Shown: piece after piece, positions 57,801-64,000 of the stretch
Numbering within the stretch: the first letter of the stretch is position 1
Layout of the letters: every line of letters starts with the position of its first letter
From: Lineus longissimus
Lineage: Eukaryota > Nemertea > Pilidiophora > Heteronemertea > Lineidae
Direction: 5' to 3'
Assembly: GCF_910592395.1 (NCBI RefSeq)
Contig: NC_088310.1
Span: 18,049,501 to 18,113,500, forward strand
DNA: 64,000 bases
Program-made: the position numbers and the translations under genes
Notes under the pieces: generated by a model
The model's input: only the letters and a program-made list of their open reading frames with translations
The model's database searches: none
Told to the model about the DNA's origin: nothing

Positions 57801-60800
57801 TACAATGTACAGCCAGTACTGTATGGCAACCTGGAATGAAGTCAATGACAGTGCTTTAGAAATACACCCAAGAAAAAAAAATTAAATTGCAAATTCAGGT
57901 TGAAAAACTGCAAGGGAAGATCAGTGGCGCAGTGGTTAGAGCACCGGGCTCATAATCAGGAGGTCGTGGGTTCGATTCTCGGAAGGGTCACTGCTGTTTC
58001 GTCTTTGTGTCCTTGAGCAAGGCACTTTACCCTACTTGCTTCTCTCCACCCAGGAGTAAATGAGTACCTAGCTTGCAGAGTTGGCACACTATGAATGTTG
58101 GTCCTGAGCGCTGTATAGCTGCAGCTCGGACCTGTAATACTCCAAGAGAGTAGAGCTTGAATCAAGAATGTACAGGCCAATAGTTAGGGGTAATAATGTG
58201 AAGCACTTTGAGCGACTGAAACCAGTTGGATTTAGCGCTATATAAGTCTCATAATTATTTTATTATTATAAAAGCAGCGTCAATGACATCAGTAATGAAC
58301 TAACCTCAAATGGTCTTCTGATCGCAGCAGCGGAGATATTGAGAAAGATATCTTGATGACAGTCTATCAGCATCTGAAGCTTGGATGTGGTGATCGGGAG
58401 GGACAAGTCCGCGTTAGGCTGATAACATGCATTTAACGACTCCGCCTAAAATATCAAAGAGAGAACAACGTTATGAACAAAATGCAAGATTAAAGCGTCA
58501 TGCGAAAGAGTGACTTACAAGTGACTTGCCAAAAATATCGGTCACAGTGGAAATGGTCCAGTACACACCTTCAAGAAGTCATTGAAGATTTTCATGATGC
58601 ACACCAGTTGATTCTTCTCGGGTTCTTTGGGATCTGGAACCAGCTTCAGTTTACTCTTCATCTCTCCTGTTACATTTAGTAACTTCTCACAGAAGCCCTG
58701 AAATGGAAATCAGAGAGGAGTGAGTGAATATTTAGCAGTTTTTGCCCAAAAAGGGCATTTAATCAGGGTGTAGCTAGCAGGGGCCAGGGGGGCAAATGCC
58801 CCCTTCTGATGTCACCCAATGTGTTTTTGATTGTGATTTTGGCCGAATGGGCGAACTAAAGTGTCATTTTGCTCCCCCCTCCCCCGACCAAAAGGCTGAC
58901 TACGCCCCTGATAATTGTGCGACAAAGTAACTGTTTTCCTTTAAATGACATCCTGAGATAGGAGAGACACCTTTCCGTGAAACCTGGAACCACTCAACCT
59001 GTTGAGCACAACGAATAAGAATTGTCACTCAACAAGAAAAGCATACATAGAGCAGATTTACCAGTAATGCAATTTGGTTCTCTGGCAGGTTGATATCGAA
59101 TTGGCTATCCCAAACTGAATGACCAGTGCAAGGCTTATGCTCTTCATATTCCAAGAATTTGCATTTACTCATGTCCTGTGGTCTCAAGCCCCACATCAAG
59201 TTGATTACAATACGCGGGTTGTCGTGCTTGTTGGGATGGAATGCTGTCAAGCGCATGTTTCTCGCTATCTCAAAAGGGTCGTCATGTTTCAAAATCTGGA
59301 TCTGGAAAACAAGAAAGGCGAGATGTTTGCAATGGCCAAGCCAAATAATGGACTTTTATTGCAAATAATTATTTACAATGACAAGAGATAACTCCAGCCG
59401 CCTTTCGGCCTGACAGGCTATTCTCAAGTGAAGAAAAACAACATTTAGTAAAAGGGGCGGGGCGTACCCACATGACTAAAGTCTACCGTGACAGGTTGAT
59501 TAAATGTAGACGTCACACGCTCTACTTTCTTCAAAACTACAAGACATGTACTAATTGAACCAATTAATATGAAATTGAAGCTGTGCGTGCGTAACCATAG
59601 AAAAGACCTACAAACACATCTGACAAACACATTAATGACACAGGGCAAGAAAATTCCACTGAACCCTGGAGAAATTGTGCACCAAGTGCAGATGGACTAA
59701 CACATCAGAGAGGTTCCGAAAGTTATATGATGTTCAGCCTAATATCATATCACAGAAACTTGCACCCTGCACAGAAGAGATTTGAAATGAAGAACTACTA
59801 AGATGTTTTGACTTACATCGGTGCCATCTAGCTCACTGTTGCTGAGTGAGTAAGCCATGTATCCAACCAGTACTCCAAAGGCCGCAATGATGACCCAACG
59901 CATGATCGAATGGCTCACGAATCTGCTGTACTTCTCCCCAAACCAGTGCAATACATTCCGATGAATGGCAGCACATCCAGTCTCTGTTGAGCCAAACTGC
60001 ACCCCAAGGTCTTTTTTCAGGCTTTGTGTCATATTCCTTGAAGTGTCGCAATATCGAGAACTGAAATCTGGCTCTTGAAGTCTTTCACAGCACGGCAGGG
60101 AACAGCATAAACAATTCTTTACTTTGAAATGGACGTGATATACTGCCACAACGGTGGGGAAAAACACCATCACAGATATGTAGTTTACCAAAATAGTGAG
60201 ACCGGCAAATGTGCCAAATGCTGAGATTGGTAATATTGGTGAAAACGAGCTTACGAAAAAAGCTGCCATGGTCGTGACGGAAGTGATAAGCATGGAAAAA
60301 CCAGCGCGTCGACAAGTCAAGTCTAATATCTGATCCAGTTGATTTTGTTCTCTAGCCAACATTTTCCAGGTGTTGAAGAACACGTACAGGTCATCAACTC
60401 CAACACCGAGCACGAGATATAAAGCGAGGACATTAAAGATTCCGAAAAATTTGTACCCAATGCCAACATTGTAGATCAAGTTGGCACACACAAAGCTCGT
60501 TACAATGCTGAATATGCCCCAAGTCGTGACCCACAAAGACGTCGTGAGAAGCCATGTGAATATGAATATGAAAATAAGGGAACCGATCAGGAGGTACAGG
60601 TCACCATAAATAATGTGGGCAATCTTTGCCCAGTAGAGATGACCAGTGTTCCCGTAATAAAGGGTCAAAGGCTGCAGTTGTTCCCTGCTTGAGACTTCGA
60701 GGTAAGGCAGAAAATAACTCAAGGCCCATGACTCAAAGTCCCCTAATGCTTCAAACAAATCCCGACGGCCATCAAAACCAAAATAAATCTCAGATCGAAT

Positions 60801-62837
60801 TTTTGTGGCAAATGCAATATTCTGTGTAGCATTGACGCTAAAGTCTTTACTAGCGATCCATTTTAACTGTTCGGCTAGCTTGGGTTTAGCGACAGCTTTA
60901 GCAAGAACACCAGTGATATTTGCAATTGTTATGTTATTTGCGTCAGGATCATAAAACAGGTTAAGCAGTGAGTGGACACGCCAACACTTGGCGTTCCTTT
61001 TCTTGTTGTTTAGGCAATAATCATACTGGAATGAGCGCAGATTAAAGAGGTGATTTTCATATTCTTGAATCCTCTTCAAGTTCTTCAGAGTCAAAATATT
61101 CTCATCTTTTGCGTCATATATGAGAGCAAGAGTTGTAAGTCCGTAATAGCGCTTGCCCGTGCCTGTGTCGTTTTCATTTGTTGCGATTGACCGCCTCTTG
61201 ATCTCATGCTTCTCCGTTTGATCTGTGAGGTCATCAAGAGCATTCTGTCTGTAGAACCATGCCTGAAATACAAAAGGCAAAATTAAAACATGACTGCCTT
61301 CTATCTAACTATTTCATAGACTAGATAGAAGACTAGGGAGGAAAGTTTATCACCTATGGTCTCGACTGACCCATGCCCGGTTGCTCAATCAGTTTTAGCA
61401 TAACCTAACCAGGTGTTAAAGGAGTACGACATTCATTCAAATATATTTACCGTTGGTCCAACTATATATATTTCCTACTAACTTCTAACGCCAGGCGACG
61501 CCAGTAGTCAGTGATAATGCATACCAGATGCATGCATGCTGGTGTGACATCTGTTTACAATTGGTGCATGTACAAATGTTCCTGATCACAGCAGTTGAGT
61601 TAGGGTACGTGTGGACACAATTTGTCATATGCCAATACTGCAAGGTGGGTGTTTTGTTTCAATTCCCACAAATCTGCCAAAAACAGCAAGTCTGCTACAT
61701 ACCGCCACAGCAGCAGTGTGTCGTTTCCATGGAAACGACCAACAAAGTAAACAAACGGGCAAAGCCTTTAAGAGTTTCAGAGTCAATATCTTCTAAACAG
61801 CAATCTTTATCATAATTCTGAAAAATGGACCATCGACTGAATTAACCGTCATACCAATTGTCGTCTGTGCATGATATCATTGAGCTGATGTAATGGCAAA
61901 TCTTCGAAAACAAACGCCAGTATGTTGTAACCAGAGAAATAAAGTCCGATGGAGGCAGCGATGAAGGCAAGGTGTCCCAGCAGAGTCAAGACTGAAAGGA
62001 GAGAAAGGAATACAGTGGAAAGGAATACAGTGGAACCTCCCTTAGCGGACACCTCCCTATTAAGGACAACCTCTCTATAAAGGACACTAGTTTTGGTCTC
62101 AAAGTGGTTTGTTTTCATTCAATTGACCTCTCTAATCAGGACACATCCCTATTTAGGACAGCGCTTGTCAGTCCCGAGGGTTTCCTTAATAGAGAGGTTC
62201 TACCGTATTGTATATGTAACAAGGTGCATCCTCTTTAAAGACTTCTAGGGTGAGTTTTTATATTCTTTGTATCAAAGAATATAAATTGTGTATTATCATG
62301 CCTTCTGTATCATTACAATTTATCTGATTCCCTCTTTAGCAGAAAATCGTTATCCTCTAAAAAGCATTGCATGATGAGACATAAGGAAGTGCTTCACAAC
62401 TGTATGAATCTGACAACAGGGACTTTCAACTAACCGAAAAATGATTTAGGCCATTTTGCAATCCATCTGCACCAGACGAAAGGAGTCTTGCTCTGTTTAA
62501 CCTCGGGTTTAATTGAAGACTTTATGGACGATTCGTGAGTTGACGGTAGGTCTCCATTTTCCACATTGTTAGAGAGTGATGGTGGATCTTGCGACGATGG
62601 TAGGTCACCAATATCAGTGACAGTATTGTCACTGCTTGACAGCATGTCCCCATTGGGTACCTTGTCACAGACTGATGGCTGAGGGGAAGTTTTCAATTTT
62701 TTTATAACAAGTCCATTTTTGTCGTTTTCTTTGCATTCTTGGCTTGCAGATACTTGAAGTAGAGTTCCATTCTCTATCAGGTTAGTGTCTTGGATTTGTA
62801 TACCATTAGTTGTATCTTGACCTGTCTGATCCATCAT
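54852..62837 (-). CDS. Dispatched-family RND/sterol-sensing-domain membrane protein
   Basis: Complete minus-strand gene of 1136 aa. Exons in transcript order: 62435-62837, 61855-61991, 59817-61262, 59062-59301, 58569-58697, 58305-58445, 57716-57830, 57395-57528, 56783-56857, 55838-56008, 54852-55271; all in phase. Dispatched uses ion gradients through an RND-type 12-TM fold to release cholesterol-modified Hedgehog. Seen here: a polar N-terminal tail (1-134), TM1 at about 136-158, a large first extracellular domain to about 400, then a sterol-sensing-domain block with GVGVDDLYVFFNTWK (Asp470, Asp471). SMLITSVTTMAAFF and LVNYISVMVFFP follow. The second repeat has GLAVDYTVHMAQAY (Asp1013) and ends LGPSGTFGNL. 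The paired GxxxD motifs and the W-K after the first fit Dispatched better than Patched or PTCHD3. Which DISP paralogue it matches cannot be settled here, so no symbol is given. Confidence 0.93.
55339..55520. mobile_element. TIR element, CAGTAGAACC family
   Basis: TACAGTGGAACCTCTGTTAG and GGAGAGGTTCTACTGTA ends, with GGACACTAGTTTTGGTCCCA inside. Both ends carry TA. It lies in the last intron of the Dispatched-like gene. Confidence 0.92.
56236..56410. mobile_element. TIR element, CAGTAGAACC family, degraded
   Basis: CACAGTGGAGCCTATTTTAG begins the copy, and TTGATTTTGGTGCCGAGTTA and ATTTGACCTCTGTGATCAGG continue it. The right end has decayed into CCAAGGGTATCCTTGATTCC, which is itself repeated at about 56463-56490. 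It lies in the intron between exons 56783-56857 and 55838-56008. Confidence 0.65.
57917..58272 (+). mobile_element. Full-length tRNA-derived SINE
   Basis: The tRNA-like head GGCGCAGTGGTTAGAGCACC (A box) and GTCGTGGGTTCGATTCTCGG (B box) is followed by a central core with CCTTGAGCAAGGCACTTTAC. The tail carries AAGCACTTTGAGCGACTGAA and GCGCTATATAAGTCTCATAA before an ATT-rich end, like CR1/L2 LINE tails. It lies in plus orientation, antisense to the host gene, in a Dispatched-like intron. Fragments of the same family lie at 2.4, 6.95 and 7.64 kb. Confidence 0.9.
58763..58913. mobile_element. MITE with ATCAGGG...CCCTGAT ends
   Basis: ATCAGGGTGTAGCTAGCAGG at the left is mirrored by GACTACGCCCCTGAT at the right, with runs GGGGGGCAAATGCCCCC inside. 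It lies in the intron between exons 59062-59301 and 58569-58697 of the Dispatched-like gene. Confidence 0.65.
61723..61736. promoter_or_regulatory. Exact RFX X-box match
   Basis: GTTTCCATGGAAAC matches the palindromic RFX consensus GTTNCCATGGNAAC at every position. It lies in the intron between exons 61855-61991 and 59817-61262 of the Dispatched-like gene. X-boxes recruit RFX factors, which drive ciliary genes in animals. A single match can be chance, so function is not shown. Confidence 0.4.
62024..62207. mobile_element. TIR element, CAGTAGAACC family
   Basis: TACAGTGGAACCTCCCTTAG and AGAGAGGTTCTACCGTA ends, with the ACTAGTTTTGGTCTCAAAGT core. The left end is preceded by a partial repeat of its own first bases (GGAATACAGTGGAAAGGAAT). 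It lies only about 30 bp from the acceptor of exon 61855-61991. Confidence 0.9.
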
Positions 62838-63470
62838 CACAGATGTTCCATCGGTAATCACCGAAGTTCATGAGGTGTTACAGTCATGACGTTTGGGTGC
62901 CTCCAATGTCATGGTTATGCTAATTCAGTTGTCCCCTCAGATTAATTCAAGACAGCTGCAAAAATCAGTGAGAAAAAATCAAAAGGGGGCAATCAATTTT
63001 ATTTATGCGAAAGCCAACTTAATGAATCAATTAGATACTGGGAAGTTAGTTTTTAGCCTTGCATTTACATCGGGTCTTGGGTTAAAAAGTGCTGTAATTC
63101 AATCCCTACGGTACACTATTTAACTGCGCAGATGGAGGCCCCGGGTCTGTTATGTATTTTGCTATGCTGATGCCTGTGCGCGGAGCTGTTTTCAGGATAG
63201 CTGTTTGGAGGATGGCCTGACTATCCCACTGATTTTTAGGGATGACCTGGCATGCCTTAGGCCTATTTATTTGTTAACTCTGAATCGATCAATCACTGTC
63301 TAGTGTCGTGATTTGTGACATCACTTATGCCATGGCATCACCAGTATCAGGTGACTGTCTGTGTGTGTCACTCGGAAATAATTAATGAAATGGCTGTTTA
63401 CTTTCGGCTTGGCGAATGAAACACCATCACTTTGGGCGCTATTTCCATTCCTCTGTAGCCAGGGGTCCAC
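62838..63470 (-). promoter_or_regulatory. Upstream region of the Dispatched-like gene
   Basis: The start ATG (62837) is the first in frame after an upstream TGA. Beyond it there is no recognised exon. TCATGACGTTTGG near 62886 and several CpGs occur, but no promoter element can be assigned with confidence. Confidence 0.3.
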
Positions 63471-63474
63471 CTAA

Positions 63475-63530
63475 TGTGCGTCCGGAACTCTGTTTGCGCG
63501 TCCGGAAGAGAAAGTGCGCGTCCGGAACAA
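63475..63530. repeat. Triple GCGCGTCCGGAA motif
   Basis: GTGCGTCCGGAAC, GCGCGTCCGGAAG and GCGCGTCCGGAAC occur within 56 bp. CCGGAA is the core of ETS-factor sites. The cluster lies about 640 bp upstream of the Dispatched-like start codon. Confidence 0.7.
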
Positions 63531-64000
63531 TTTCCTATGTAAATATGAACCTATTGTTGCATTAGATGGCTTAAATAGCATTTTAATTCCATGTAGAGAA
63601 AATAAAATTGAAAAAAATCTTTTTGGTGACTTTGTATTTTACAATTTTCAGCGAGGTGGTTAATTACTAATGCCATAATCCCAACTTCCTTACGCGCCTT
63701 CTCCTGTTGTGGTCGTCTAAGTCGGTATGAGTTTGTCTTTGCGTGCCGTGGGATAAGGGGCAATAGCAATTATTGTGAAGCCAATTTGCGCTTTTAGGGG
63801 GGAGGGGAGGGGATCGAGGGGGAAGGGGGAAGGGGGTCAACAAAATTCAGTGCGGTTTTAAGAGCTTCAACTAAAGATGAGCTTAATGATTATTTTCCTG
63901 GGTATATATCTTATTCATTAAAATTAAAAGGCCAGTTTTTCTACCATTCGACAGAGTGGGCCCGGGAGGGGGGACTTATTTTTTAGATTAATTTCTAATT
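63531..64000. other. Right flank with G-rich tract
   Basis: A G-rich tract of about 40 bases lies near 63797-63838, with several GGG runs close together on the plus strand, and another GGGAGGGGGG lies near 63964-63973. No gene or known element was recognised to the window end. Confidence 0.4.

Noticed and set aside
57917-57990. tRNA gene
   Set aside because: A and B boxes are present, but the tRNA cloverleaf is not intact and it continues into a SINE core and tail.
59119-59391. Plus-strand frames over the Dispatched-like exon 59062-59301
   Set aside because: They are antisense shadows of a well-supported coding exon.
54852-62837. Identity as Patched or PTCHD3
   Set aside because: The first motif GVGVDDLYVFFNTWK, the LVNYISVMVFFP block and the terminal LGPSGTFG fit Dispatched better; Patched-type hallmarks are missing.
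62838-62861. Earlier start for the Dispatched-like protein
   Set aside because: The upstream codons in frame contain no ATG and a TGA follows a few codons further up.

Overview
The window is nuclear DNA of an animal. Genes are split by GT-AG introns of about 100 bp to 5.6 kb. Intergenic and intronic DNA is packed with short non-autonomous transposons, tRNA-derived SINEs, LINE tails, minisatellites and homopolymer G/C runs. Gene content (Dispatched-family protein, HOOK-domain coiled-coil protein, CCSAP, VIPAS39, single adenylosuccinate synthetase) and the compact but TE-littered layout suggest a marine invertebrate bilaterian. The phylum cannot be fixed from the sequence alone. There is no prokaryotic, viral or CRISPR content.

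Layout from left to right: (1) 1-300 holds one plus-strand exon that looks like the C-terminal part of a PWWP3/MUM1-type protein (tentative). (2) About 0.7-8 kb has no convincing gene. It holds a CR1/L2-type LINE 3' end, tandem arrays, SINE pieces and TIR elements. (3) 8.78-16.04 kb, minus: a complete VIPAS39 (SPE-39/VPS16B) gene, 17 coding exons including a 21-nt last exon. (4) 17.08-30.0 kb, plus: an 11-exon CCDC88/Girdin-like HOOK-domain coiled-coil gene, head-to-head with VIPAS39. (5) 33.46-35.53 kb, plus: CCSAP, 3 coding exons. (6) 42.26-50.56 kb, minus: complete ADSS, 13 coding exons, 448 aa. (7) 54.85-62.84 kb, minus: a complete Dispatched-family RND/SSD transmembrane protein, 11 exons, 1136 aa. 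(8) 62.84-64 kb: its upstream flank.

Reading frames were joined exon by exon on consensus splice sites, and the coding sums of ADSS, the Dispatched-like gene, the CCDC88-like gene and CCSAP are exact multiples of three. VIPAS39 also closes if a tentative 7-codon first exon is accepted. Functionally the genes are vesicle trafficking (VIPAS39), actin/trafficking/cilia scaffolding (CCDC88), centriole/cilium (CCSAP), purine synthesis (ADSS) and lipid-modified Hedgehog release (Dispatched). Three of the five are linked to cilia or to cilia-dependent signalling in other animals, but nothing here shows that they are co-regulated.

The most notable non-genic signals are: a family of about nine TIR elements of roughly 180 bp (CAGTAGAACC...; TA target), one copy of which sits inside a VIPAS39 splice donor; a perfect 61-bp-arm foldback element with an intact 7-bp duplication; a 42-bp intronic minisatellite open in frame on both strands; an exact RFX X-box match inside a Dispatched intron; and an ADSS intron made mostly of LINE coding sequence.
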